Shown here: positions 22,645-30,470 of the stretch, in pieces | Position numbering within the stretch: position 1 is the stretch's first letter | How the letters are laid out: the number at the start of each line of letters is the position of its first letter | Origin: Verrucomicrobiota bacterium | Lineage (GTDB): Bacteria; Verrucomicrobiota; Verrucomicrobiia; Chthoniobacterales; SZAS-18 | DNA: 51,774 nt | Assembly (NCBI GenBank): GCA_019241085.1 | Contig: JAFAXH010000122.1 | Coordinates: forward strand, 1 to 51,774 | Direction of reading: 5' to 3' | Notes under the pieces: generated by a model | What the model saw: only the letters and a program-made list of their open reading frames with translations | Database searches by the model: none | Told to the model about the DNA's origin: nothing | Program-made: the position numbers and the translations under genes

Positions 22645-23874
22645 ATGCTCTACGTGGACGTGACCAGCTCGTGCAAGTCGCCGATGAACACTGGCGTGCA
22701 ACGCGCCGTGCGCGGCCTCTTTCGCCACTTGCAGCGGACCTTGGGCGCCAGCGCCGTGATGCCGGTGTTGTGGGAGCCGGCGTTGCGGGACTATTGCCGG
22801 TTGTCGGCGCGGGAACGCGGGTTTTTGGAAAAACCATTCGCCGGTCGCGCGGGCCGGCGGGCGCGGGAGGAACCGGGACGCGCCGCGAATCCGGTGCCGG
22901 GTTTCAGCAAGCTCTGGCGGCAGATCGTGCATCGGCGCAACCGCCTCGATCTCGCGCGCTGGCTCGGCGCGGCGGACACGCTGTTCGTGCCGGAGATTTT
23001 TCAAGATGGACGGATTGCGTGGCTGCGGCAGTTTGATTCGGCGGCGGCGTTCGGAGTAGGTCCGCGGCGTGTCGCGGTGTTTCACGACGCCATCGTTTGG
23101 AAGCAGCCGGCGATCACGCCCGGCGCGCGGCAGGCGGGGTTCACCGATTACATGCAGGTGCTCGCGGCGTTCGACGCCGTCGTCGCGGTGTCGCGCGAAG
23201 CGGCAAACGACTTGCAAGAATTTTGGGCAACGAATTCCATCGCGCCGCGCGCGTCATTGCACGTCCTCGGCTGGCCGGCGGAACCGCTCGCCGAAAGTGC
23301 GTCGGTGTCCAAAGAAGTCGAAACCGCCGGCGCGTTGGAAGTGCTTTGCGTCGGCACTTTCGAGCCGCGCAAAAACCACCTCGTCTTGCTGGCGGCCGCA
23401 GAAGAACTCTGGCGCGGCGGCGTGGCATTCACCCTCGTTCTCGTCGGCCGCACCACGCCGACGCACGGCCGCCAAGTCGAGGCGAAAATCGCCCGGCTCC
23501 GCGCCGCCGGCCGCGCTGTGGAATGGCTGCGGCACGTGGACGATGCGACGCTCGCCGCGGCCTACGCGCGCTGCGCGTTCACCGTGTTCCCTTCGCTCGT
23601 GGAAGGCTACGGATTGCCGATCATCGAGAGCCTGACGCACGGCCGGCCGGTGTTGTGCGGGAAGAATGGCGCGCTCGGCGAACTCGCCGACGTTCCTGCA
23701 TCCGGCTGCCTCGTCATCGACCAGACCGACCCTCGCGCGGTGGCCGACGGCCTGCGGCGGTTGCTCATGGATACGCCATTGCGCGCCCGCCTGACCGCCG
23801 AGGCGCGCGCGCGGCGGTTTCCGACTTGGATGGACTACCTCGCGGCGCTGCGTCCGCTGCTCTCAATTCCCTGA
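22645..23874 (+). CDS. glycosyltransferase family 1/4 (GT-B)
   Basis: A 409-residue glycosyltransferase. The N-terminal half starts MLYVDVTSSCKSPMNTGVQRAVRGLFRHL, a form seen in mannosyl/rhamnosyltransferases of capsule and exopolysaccharide loci, and has VFHDAIVWKQP. The C-terminal half carries the sugar-nucleotide site: VLCVGTFEPRKNHLVLLAA, then FTVFPSLVEGYGLPIIESLTHGRPVLC with the expected E-x7-E acidic pair. The donor and acceptor are not predictable. ATG 22645 begins the conserved sequence, although an in-frame start exists at 22558. It overlaps the convergent GT2 gene by 12 bases at the 3' end. Confidence 0.9.
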   Translation: MLYVDVTSSCKSPMNTGVQRAVRGLFRHLQRTLGASAVMPVLWEPALRDYCRLSARERGFLEKPFAGRAGRRAREEPGRAANPVPGFSKLWRQIVHRRNRLDLARWLGAADTLFVPEIFQDGRIAWLRQFDSAAAFGVGPRRVAVFHDAIVWKQPAITPGARQAGFTDYMQVLAAFDAVVAVSREAANDLQEFWATNSIAPRASLHVLGWPAEPLAESASVSKEVETAGALEVLCVGTFEPRKNHLVLLAAAEELWRGGVAFTLVLVGRTTPTHGRQVEAKIARLRAAGRAVEWLRHVDDATLAAAYARCAFTVFPSLVEGYGLPIIESLTHGRPVLCGKNGALGELADVPASGCLVIDQTDPRAVADGLRRLLMDTPLRARLTAEARARRFPTWMDYLAALRPLLSIP

Positions 23875-25347
23875 GCCGGCTGCTGCCGCGGGCGGGGGCG
23901 GCGCGGCGTGCTGCCACCGCGGCTGGTGCCACTTCTGCACCCGGCGCACGAACCAGCCGTAGGCATTGAGCACGGCGAGTTGCCGGAACCAGTTGAAAAT
24001 CAATCCCTCAGTGACAATGAACCACGCCTGCTGGCGCAACGGCGGAATCCCGGCCCGGCCCGGAAACAACCGCGCGTGCCAGCGCCACATGAGCGCGCTG
24101 AGCGCGACATCGGCGAGCCACTTCCCCAGGAACAACGCCAGCGCCGCCCGCTGCCACCCCGCCGCGCTGCCGCCGTGCGGATGCGCGCCGGCGCTGCCGA
24201 ACGCCGCGGCCAGCAGGATGCCGAGCGAGAGCGCGCCCCAGAGCGGCAGCACGGCATCGACGCATTTGATCGGCAGCATGAAGTGCCCGAGGGCGCCCAT
24301 TTTTTTTCCAAAAACCAAGTGCCGGTATTCCCAGAGGGTTTGCAAAAATCCGGTGAACCAGCGCGTCCGCTGGTGCAAAAACGCCGGCACCGTTTCCGGT
24401 CCATCGGTGAACGCCACGGCGTCGGGCGCCACGGCGACGCGATAGGCGCGGCCAGCGCGGCGCAGGCGCTCGTGCAGGCGGTAAATGACTTCGTAATCCT
24501 CAACGAGCGAGCGTCCGCTGAACCCGCCGAGTTCCTCGCGCAACAGGTGCGTGCGGAACGCGCCGAACGCGCCAGAGACTTGCAGGCAAACGCCGAGGTG
24601 CGCGAGGCCGACGCGCCACATGAAGTTCTTCAAATACTCCCAAAACTGGTAGCGCGCGATCCACGGCCCGCCGGGTCCGGCATTGCGCACATAGACAAAC
24701 CCGCCCGCGCTGGCAATCGTCGGTTCGCCGGCGAAGAGCGCGGCGAGCGCGTGCAATGCGCCGGGCGCGAGGCGCGTGTCGGCGTCGAGCGTTACGACGA
24801 GTTCGCCGCGGGCGACCGCGAGCGCGGCATTGAGCGCCGGGCCTTTACCGACCTTCGGCAACGCGAGCAGGCGCAGGCGGCCATCGGGCGAGGCGCCTGT
24901 CGTGGCATCGAGCGCGTATTGCGCGGTGAGCAAGGCGTTCATCCCATCGGTCGAGCCGTCGCTGGCGACGATCACCTCCAGCGATGCCACGCCGCCCTGG
25001 GCAAAGACGCTGCCCAGCGTGTCGAGAATGCACAGCCGCTCGTTGTGCGCGGCAATCAGCACAGAGAGCGCGGGCAACTTGGGCGTTGCCAAGGCGGTGC
25101 CAGCACCCGCGTCGCGGCGCATCTGGGCGATGCCGCGGCCGGCGGCGACCACGAGCAGCACATTGATCCCCAGTTCGTAGAACAGATAACCGAACGTGAC
25201 CCAGAACAACGGCGCCGGCTCGCTCCGCCAGAGCGCCAGCGCGCTGAAGACCACGACGGCGCCGAGCGCGCCGACCAAGGCAAAGAACGGCAGCGCCCGA
25301 CCGGCGCGCGTCGGCGTGGGCAAGGGAACCGGGGTGGCGACGCTCAT
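23863..25347 (-). CDS. membrane glycosyltransferase family 2
   Basis: A 494-residue processive-type glycosyltransferase. Two membrane segments (about 20-40 and 47-69) precede the GT-A domain with LSVLIAAHNER (94-104), D130 in ASDGSTDG, the DxD pair D188-A-D190, VEDYEVIYRL and the QRTRW motif. Three or so further membrane segments follow (about 350-370, 395-412, 440-460). The order matches synthases that polymerise and export beta-linked polysaccharides. Start 25347 is chosen because upstream codons encode an Arg-rich stretch and overlap a spacer repeat. Next to the family 1 enzyme it suggests a small exopolysaccharide or glycolipid locus. Confidence 0.88.
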   Translation of the reverse strand: MSVATPVPLPTPTRAGRALPFFALVGALGAVVVFSALALWRSEPAPLFWVTFGYLFYELGINVLLVVAAGRGIAQMRRDAGAGTALATPKLPALSVLIAAHNERLCILDTLGSVFAQGGVASLEVIVASDGSTDGMNALLTAQYALDATTGASPDGRLRLLALPKVGKGPALNAALAVARGELVVTLDADTRLAPGALHALAALFAGEPTIASAGGFVYVRNAGPGGPWIARYQFWEYLKNFMWRVGLAHLGVCLQVSGAFGAFRTHLLREELGGFSGRSLVEDYEVIYRLHERLRRAGRAYRVAVAPDAVAFTDGPETVPAFLHQRTRWFTGFLQTLWEYRHLVFGKKMGALGHFMLPIKCVDAVLPLWGALSLGILLAAAFGSAGAHPHGGSAAGWQRAALALFLGKWLADVALSALMWRWHARLFPGRAGIPPLRQQAWFIVTEGLIFNWFRQLAVLNAYGWFVRRVQKWHQPRWQHAAPPPPAAAAGSGN

Positions 25348-25613
25348 GCGAGGGAGCACGCTTGCCACGCCCGCCCGGCGTCGGCAAGTCGCGGCGGGCG
25401 CCCGCACCGAAAAGCCTGGGTAGGGACGCCTCGCCGAGGCGTCCGTAGAATGATCTTCGTGGAACGGTCAATGTTCGCTCAGCGGCCATACGGTCACGGA
25501 CGCCTCGGCGAGGCGTCCCTACCGCGTGGGCAGAGTGAGGATTTCACACGCTCCGACTTGCCCGAGTCCGCTCCCAAGCGCGACAATGCCAACAACCATC
25601 ACACGCTTCCTTT
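25348..25613. other. intergenic region with a REP-like inverted repeat
   Basis: A divergent spacer of 266 bp between the glycosyltransferase and dehydrogenase genes. It should hold both promoters, but none is clear by eye. Its central part is the inverted repeat at 25420-25522. Confidence 0.5.
25420..25522. repeat. inverted repeat, GGACGCCTCGCCGAGGCGTCC type
   Basis: Arms 25420-25444 and 25498-25522 are near-perfect reverse complements ending GTAGGG/CCCTAC, and each arm is itself palindromic (GACGCCTCGCCGAGGCGTC type). The loop is 53 bases. The ends and the self-palindromic arms resemble the REP elements of the restriction operon, but the core differs, so it is a separate family. Confidence 0.9.
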
Positions 25614-26540
25614 ATGCCAACTCCCAACCCCACCGTCGCCTTCGTCGGCGTCGGCCGCATGGGCGCCAACATGGCCCGCCGGCTACACGAAAAGGCCTTC
25701 CACGTCACTGCTGTCTTTGACGCCCACCGCCCTCTGGCCGAAGCGCTTGCCGCCGAGTTGGGCTGCGCGGCGCCGGACAAACTGCGCGCCGTCTCCGAGT
25801 CTGCCGACACCATCCTCACGGTCGTCACCGACGACGCGGCGATGCGCCGTATTTACAGCATTGGCGGCAGTCCGGACGGCGACGCGCTCCTCACCGCCGA
25901 GGGCGACGTGCAGAACAAGCTCTTCATCAACTGCGCTACCGTCTCCCCGCGCATCCACCTCGAAGTCGAGGCCGCCGTCGTTGGCCGTGGCGGTTTCGTG
26001 CTCGAGGCGTGCATGGCCTCCAGCATCCCGCAGGCGCGCGACGGCACGCTCTACCTCATGTGCGCCGGCGAGGAGCGGGCGTTCCAACGTGCCGAGCCGG
26101 TCCTGCGCGCCTTGGGCAGCACCGTGCGCTACCTGGGGCGCAGCGGGAACGCGGCCAAGGTCAAGGCGCTGGTCAACATGGTGATGAACATCAACACCGC
26201 CGGCCTCGCCGAAGGTCTCGGCCTCGGCGCGGCCCTCGGCCTGGACCTGACGATGCTCCGCGAAGTCTTCGCCGAAACGGGCGCCGGCAGCCGCGTGCTC
26301 CAGACCGACGGCGAGGACATGCAAAACCGCGCGCACGACTGCTACTTCAGCGCCGCCCACGCCGCCAAGGACAGCGGCATCGCCCTCGCGCTGGCGGAAA
26401 GAGCCGGCCTGAATCTCCCCCTCGCCGCCGCGACCAAGGCGCAATACGACCGCATGGTCGCCGCAGGCTTTGGCGAATTGGATAAAAGCGGCATCGCCGA
26501 ACTGACCTTCCCCGGCCGCGGCCGGAGTGCCGGCGGCTGA
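25614..26540 (+). CDS. beta-hydroxyacid dehydrogenase (HIBADH-like)
   Basis: A 308-residue NAD(P)-dependent dehydrogenase. The N-terminal Rossmann motif is VAFVGVGRMGANMARRL (G12, G14, G17). The substrate region, usually DxPVSGG, reads EACMASSIPQARDGTL here, and the catalytic lysine is K182 in GNAAKVKALVNMVM, with N188 as its partner. The family includes 3-hydroxyisobutyrate, tartronate-semialdehyde and glyoxylate reductases; the altered substrate motif means no choice can be made. It is cytoplasmic, single and divergent from the glycosyltransferase gene. Confidence 0.9.
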   Translation: MPTPNPTVAFVGVGRMGANMARRLHEKAFHVTAVFDAHRPLAEALAAELGCAAPDKLRAVSESADTILTVVTDDAAMRRIYSIGGSPDGDALLTAEGDVQNKLFINCATVSPRIHLEVEAAVVGRGGFVLEACMASSIPQARDGTLYLMCAGEERAFQRAEPVLRALGSTVRYLGRSGNAAKVKALVNMVMNINTAGLAEGLGLGAALGLDLTMLREVFAETGAGSRVLQTDGEDMQNRAHDCYFSAAHAAKDSGIALALAERAGLNLPLAAATKAQYDRMVAAGFGELDKSGIAELTFPGRGRSAGG

Positions 26541-26586
26541 CAAGTGTTACCTCAGCGACGGCGGAGCAGTTTGTTGGAGCGTGTGG

Positions 26587-27066
26587 TCAAGCTGGTTTGC
26601 GGATGGGCCAACGATACTGGCATTGCGGGCAGCCAAATTCTGCTCCCCGCTGGCTTGCTTCCGTCAGCGCGACCGGGTTGCCAGCCGCGTCGTAGCAACG
26701 GACCAGAGGCATCCAGGAACTTGTGAACAGGGTCTGACCGCAATGCGGACAAACGGAGCCAGAGGAGAGGAACGCGATGTGGCGCGGGTGGTAACGGGCG
26801 ATCCGGCCGAGAGTATTTGCAACTAACAACCCCGTTGCCCTGAAATACAGCCTTGCCCAAAGGGAATGCTGGTGAGGTCCGCCCTGGGGGTTGTTGATGT
26901 TCTCGTGGGAGAGCTTGGTGGAAAGTGCTTTCATCTTTCCGCGAAGCAGGAACTGGAGCGCCAGTAAGACCAGCACGACCGGCAGCAACATCCGCGCATA
27001 CCTGCCGAGAACATTGTCGTCGGGGGCTGCCGCAAGGAATGAAGGGTAAAACAGCGTAGGTATCAT
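26587..27066 (-). CDS. unrecognised membrane protein with a C-terminal zinc ribbon
   Basis: A 159-residue protein. A membrane segment (about 25-42, MLLPVVLVLLALQFLL) is followed by a basic region and a C-terminal pair of CxxC motifs: CPHCG and CPQC, spaced about 43 residues, suitable for one zinc. The sequence RYHPRHIAFLSSGSVCPHCGQTLF is distinctive, but I do not recognise a family. ATG 27066 is chosen because the 68 residues encoded upstream are Arg/Pro-rich and overlap the repeat at 27134-27314. It converges with the dehydrogenase gene. Confidence 0.6.
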   Translation of the reverse strand: MIPTLFYPSFLAAAPDDNVLGRYARMLLPVVLVLLALQFLLRGKMKALSTKLSHENINNPQGGPHQHSLWARLYFRATGLLVANTLGRIARYHPRHIAFLSSGSVCPHCGQTLFTSSWMPLVRCYDAAGNPVALTEASQRGAEFGCPQCQYRWPIRKPA

Positions 27067-27133
27067 GATAGCGAGTGGACTTAGCGGCCCAACTTGCATG
27101 ATGCGAAACGGCTTTGCCTCTAAAAAGGCGGCT

Positions 27134-27314
27134 TTTCGCCCTCGTTCCCCAGTTGCCCTTGGGAACGGCCACTTGGCCTGCGCGAAGCTTGGCTCCGTCG
27201 GCAGCAAGCGTGCGCCGCCTGGTGCGGCAATGGCACTGGGGAACTCAGGCGAAGCCGAACTGCGCCGCATCCATCAAAAGCCGTGCCCAAGGGCAACTTG
27301 GGACCGAGGCGAAA
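27134..27314. repeat. inverted repeat, CCCAAGGGCAACT type
   Basis: The left arm (27134-27163) includes CCCCAGTTGCCCTTGGG and the right arm (27286-27314) the complementary CCCAAGGGCAACTTGGGA, with TTTCGCC/GGCGAAA at the outer ends and about 120 bp between them. The arms are imperfect, as in an old element. Confidence 0.8.
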
Positions 27315-27357
27315 GGTAATCCCCGCGGGAAGCGCCGTCGGCGTGCGGTGGAAAGCG

Positions 27358-27457
27358 GGGAGCGCGGGCGCCCTCGCCGGAGGGGCGCGTCCCTACCTAA
27401 CAACGACAACCGCCCGGCGAGGCGCCGGCCGGATGCGGGCGAGGCGCCCGCGCTCCC
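27358..27457. repeat. inverted repeat, GAGCGCGGGCGCC type
   Basis: Arms 27358-27378 and 27437-27457 (GGGAGCGCGGGCGCC against GGCGCCCGCGCTCCC) with one mismatch and a 58-base interior. The interior contains GCGCGTCCCTAC, similar to the ends of the repeat at 25420-25522. Confidence 0.85.
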
Positions 27458-27604
27458 CCGGTAGCGGAACCCGTGCTCCCCTAGCTCTCTTCCTATCCTT
27501 CGCGCCTTGGTGGCTTAGCAGTGAAGACCACCCCTTCACCCCCTCCTTGGCGCCTTTGCGCCCTTGGCGCGAGGCCCAACTGAGCTGCGCGCCGGCTTTC
27601 GCAT

Positions 27605-28600
27605 TCAATCCACGAACAGCACCCCGGCGCGGCGGCGGGCGTGGCGGTCGCCGGGGAGATTATTTTTGGCGCTTTTGCCCGGCGTCGGAGTCAGCAGGGC
27701 GCGCACGGCTTCCACCTCGCGGTAGCCGACATGGGGAATGCCGTGGGCGCGGAGCCAGGCGCGGAGGACGCGGCGTTGGAGGGCGACGGGCTGGAGGCGG
27801 AGGGCGGCGGTCGGTAACTCGGAGGGGAGCGCCTCGATGTCCGGCTGGGTGAGGTCACGCAGCCAGCGGTCCTCGGCGGCAAGGAGGTCGGCGGAGCGCC
27901 AGAGGGCGGGTTTCACGTCGCGGCCAATGAGCTTTTCGAGCATCGGCAGGGCTTCAGCGCGCAGGCGGTTGCGGGTGTGCGCGGAGTCGCGGTTGGAGGC
28001 GTCTTCGCGCCAGGTGAGGTGGCGTTCCGCCAGGTAGGCGTTGATTTCCGCGCGCCAGATTCCGAGCAACGGGCGGAGGATTTGCAGGGCGCAACCGGGC
28101 GCGGCGTCGTCGGGCGCGACCCAGCGCCAAGTCGCGGGCCGGAGTGCGCCCAGGCCGGTGATGCCGGTGCCGCGGAGGAGGTTGAAGAGGAGCGTTTCCA
28201 CCCGGTCGTCGGCATGATGGCCGAGGAGCAGGGTCCAGCAGCGTTGCCGGTGAGCGACGGTGGCAAAGAAGGCGTGGCGCGCGGCGCGGCCGGCGGTTTC
28301 CAGGGATTGTTTGCCCGCGCGGGCGAGGGCGGTGACATCGGCGCGGGTTGTTTCAAAGGAGAGGTCGTGTTGACGCGCGAGCGCTGCGACGAAGCGCGCG
28401 TCCTCGGCGCTTTCCTCCCTCAGCCCGTGGTCGAGATGGCAGACGATGAGCCGGCGATAGCCGTGTTCCAGCAACAGGTGCAGCAGCGCGACCGAATCGC
28501 GTCCGCCGGAGACGCCGACGAGGCAGCGCTGCTCGCGGTTGGCGGGGAAGAAGGCGGCGGCTTCGCGCCAGCGGTCGCGCGACGGAGTGGGTGCGGGCAT
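27605..28600 (-). CDS. tilS: tRNA(Ile)-lysidine synthase
   Basis: A 331-residue N-type ATP pyrophosphatase that changes cytidine 34 of the AUA-reading tRNA-Ile to lysidine. The PP-loop is SGGRDS (31-36). Other family motifs are VCHLDHGLREESAEDARFV, LLGHHADDRVETLLFNLLRGTGITGL and LGIWRAEINAYLAERHLTWREDASN. It is shorter than the E. coli enzyme (432) and ends soon after the central helical domain, as in compact versions. Start 28600 is chosen; codons upstream belong to the inverted repeat. It lies downstream of serS on the same strand. Confidence 0.93.
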   Translation of the reverse strand: MPAPTPSRDRWREAAAFFPANREQRCLVGVSGGRDSVALLHLLLEHGYRRLIVCHLDHGLREESAEDARFVAALARQHDLSFETTRADVTALARAGKQSLETAGRAARHAFFATVAHRQRCWTLLLGHHADDRVETLLFNLLRGTGITGLGALRPATWRWVAPDDAAPGCALQILRPLLGIWRAEINAYLAERHLTWREDASNRDSAHTRNRLRAEALPMLEKLIGRDVKPALWRSADLLAAEDRWLRDLTQPDIEALPSELPTAALRLQPVALQRRVLRAWLRAHGIPHVGYREVEAVRALLTPTPGKSAKNNLPGDRHARRRAGVLFVD

Positions 28601-28611
28601 CAGAAGGAGCC

Positions 28612-28800
28612 TCACGCAAAGGCGCCAAGGCGCAAAGCGAGGGAGAGGAAGAGAACACCGCACGCTCAACCTCGAACGTCCAATGGCGTGAAGGCGCGGA
28701 TGGTTTCGGATTTGGCTTTGCCCATTTGCGCGTCGCTCCAGTTCGAGCTTCGGATTGTGGATTCGCTTCTTCTCCTTTGCGGCTTGGCGCCTTGGCGTGA
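28612..28800. repeat. inverted repeat, CACGCAAAGGCGC type (copy 2), between serS and tilS
   Basis: Arms 28612-28637 and 28775-28800 (TCACGCAAAGGCGCCAAGG and complement), with 137 bp between them. It begins 12 bases before the tilS start and ends 2 bases before the serS stop. Compared with copy 1 (13617-13698), the arms differ by compensated changes, so base pairing is kept. Confidence 0.9.
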
Positions 28801-28802
28801 GA

Positions 28803-30095
28803 TCATTCTTTCCGCGCCGCGATGCGTTCCGCTCCGAAATATGGGCGTAACGGCTCGGGCAACAGGATGCTGCCGTCGGCTTGCTGGCAGGTTTCCAAGA
28901 GCGCGACGTAAAGCCGCGGCAGGGCGGTGCCGGAGCCGTTGAGCGTGTGGCAGAAACGGTTTTTGCTGGTGGCCGGGTCTTTGAAGCGCAGGTTCATCCG
29001 CCGCGCCTGGAAGTCCTCGAAGTTGGAGCAACTGGAGACTTCGAGAAACGCCGCCTGCGCCGGCGCCCAGACTTCGATGTCGTAAGTCTTGGCGGAGCCG
29101 AAACCGAGGTCGCCGGTGCAGAGTTCGATGACGCGGTAGGGCAGGCCGAGGAGCTGGAGCACGCGTTCGGCGTCGGCGGTAAGGGTTTCCAACTCGGCGT
29201 AGGATTGCTCGGGGACGGTGATTTTGACCAATTCCACCTTGTCGAATTGATGCACGCGGATCAGGCCGCGCGTCTCGCGGCCTGCGCTGCCGGCTTCGCG
29301 GCGGAAACAGGGCGTGTAGGCGGCGAATTTCCTCGGCAACGCGTCCGCGGCGAGGATTTCCTCGCGGTGGATGTTCGTCACGGGCACCTCGGCGGTGGGC
29401 GTGAGGAAGAGCGTGCCGTTTTCCAGTCCATACATGTCGTCTTCAAACTTGGGCAGTTGCGACGTGCCGATCATGCAATCGCGCCGGACGAGAAACGGCG
29501 GGCTGACCTCGGTGTAGCCGTGCTCGCGCGTGTGGAGATCGAGCAGGAAATTGAGCAACGCCCGCTGGAGCTGCGCGCCCGCGCCGGTAAAGAGCACGAA
29601 GCCGCTGCCGGAGAGCTTGGCGGCGCGTTCCAAGTCGAAGAGGCCGAGCCGTTCGCCGAGCTGCATATGGTCGAGTTGCGCGCCACCGACCGGTTTCGGT
29701 TCGCCCCAGGTGCGGACGACGGGATTGTCCGCGGCGGTGGTGCCGACAGGCGCGTCGGGATGGGGGAGATTTGGTAAATGAAGCAGCAAGCTGCGCTGCT
29801 CCTCTTCGGTCGCGGTGGCTTCGCGATTCAGCGCGGCAATACGCTCGCCGAGGGCACGGACGCCTTGCTCGGTTTCAGCGGTGTTTTCCCCGCGAGCACG
29901 GCGGGCTCCAATTTCTTTGCTCAAGCGGTTCCGCTCGGCTTGGGCCGTCTGTGCGGCAGTCTCGGCAGCGCGCCGGCGGGTGTCGCATTCGAGGATGGCG
30001 GCCACTGCTTGAGCCGCATCGAGATCGCCTCCGCGGGTGGCAAGTCGGTTTACAACGGCGGCGGCATTTTCTCGCAAGAGTCGGATGTCCAGCAT
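28803..30095 (-). CDS. serS: seryl-tRNA synthetase
   Basis: A 430-residue class II synthetase that charges tRNA-Ser (and tRNA-Sec where present). The N-terminal coiled-coil arm spans about 25-105 (AAETAAQTAQAERNRLSKEI). The class II motifs follow: GFVLFTGAGAQLQRALLNFLLDLH, PTAEVPVTNIHREEI, motif 2 CFRREAGSAGRETRGLIRVHQF split by the usual loop, and motif 3 NGSGTALPRLYVALLE. The length equals the usual family size. ATG 30095 gives the canonical MLDIRLLREN start, although the frame extends further upstream. Confidence 0.96.
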   Translation of the reverse strand: MLDIRLLRENAAAVVNRLATRGGDLDAAQAVAAILECDTRRRAAETAAQTAQAERNRLSKEIGARRARGENTAETEQGVRALGERIAALNREATATEEEQRSLLLHLPNLPHPDAPVGTTAADNPVVRTWGEPKPVGGAQLDHMQLGERLGLFDLERAAKLSGSGFVLFTGAGAQLQRALLNFLLDLHTREHGYTEVSPPFLVRRDCMIGTSQLPKFEDDMYGLENGTLFLTPTAEVPVTNIHREEILAADALPRKFAAYTPCFRREAGSAGRETRGLIRVHQFDKVELVKITVPEQSYAELETLTADAERVLQLLGLPYRVIELCTGDLGFGSAKTYDIEVWAPAQAAFLEVSSCSNFEDFQARRMNLRFKDPATSKNRFCHTLNGSGTALPRLYVALLETCQQADGSILLPEPLRPYFGAERIAARKE

Positions 30096-30470
30096 AGACG
30101 GAGACTTATCGAAGAGAAGTCGTGGGTGGCCAAGGGCTTTTCTTTCGTTTGGAAACAGATTGTCGAGCGCCGATGACCAAGCGCCGGAATCCACGGTCAA
30201 ATGCGCGCGTCGGTAGGAAATGGAGTAAAAACTGAGAAATTTCTTAATTTAGCGAAATGATTCGACCAATCCGCATTAACGCGAAAATCTGTTATCAGTC
30301 GTCGCAGCGGGCCATTTACATTGAAAGATGATGTAAACACCTGAAAATCCGTATCAAAATGAGAATTTATTCAGCAATTTTGGTCAGAGATGAGAATATG
30401 CGCAGGTTAAAATCTCAAAACTGGCACCAATTCTGCACTATGAGAGTTCATTCAGTCATTACTCTCATTT
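30096..30470. other. AT-rich divergent spacer with inverted repeats
   Basis: About 375 bp between serS and the CAP-domain gene. From about 30220 the composition turns AT-rich, in contrast to the rest of the window. It includes the inverted repeat TTTACAT...ATGTAAA (30315-30337) and a hairpin GAGAGT...ACTCTC just before the CAP start. Both promoters should lie here, but no single -35/-10 pair stands out. No gene is seen. Confidence 0.55.
30315..30337. promoter_or_regulatory. inverted repeat, possible regulator site
   Basis: TTTACAT (30315-30321) and ATGTAAA (30331-30337) are perfect complements separated by nine bases, in the AT-rich spacer upstream of the CAP-domain gene. The form is like an operator half-site pair, but no cognate regulator is recognised. 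Confidence 0.3.

Larger units (their letters stand above)
27067..27604. other. intergenic region filled with inverted repeats
   Basis: A 538-bp region between the zinc-ribbon gene and tilS. I see no gene. It contains two different inverted-repeat elements (27134-27314 and 27358-27457) and, near 27500-27575, a partial copy of the CACGCAAAGGCGC repeat family. The promoter for the leftward zinc-ribbon gene should lie here but is not evident. Confidence 0.7.

Noticed and set aside
23908..26184. 758-codon forward ORF opposite the GT2 gene
   Set aside because: Antisense shadow rich in Arg, Gln and His; the reverse strand encodes a clear glycosyltransferase, and the ORF crosses a repeat and another gene.
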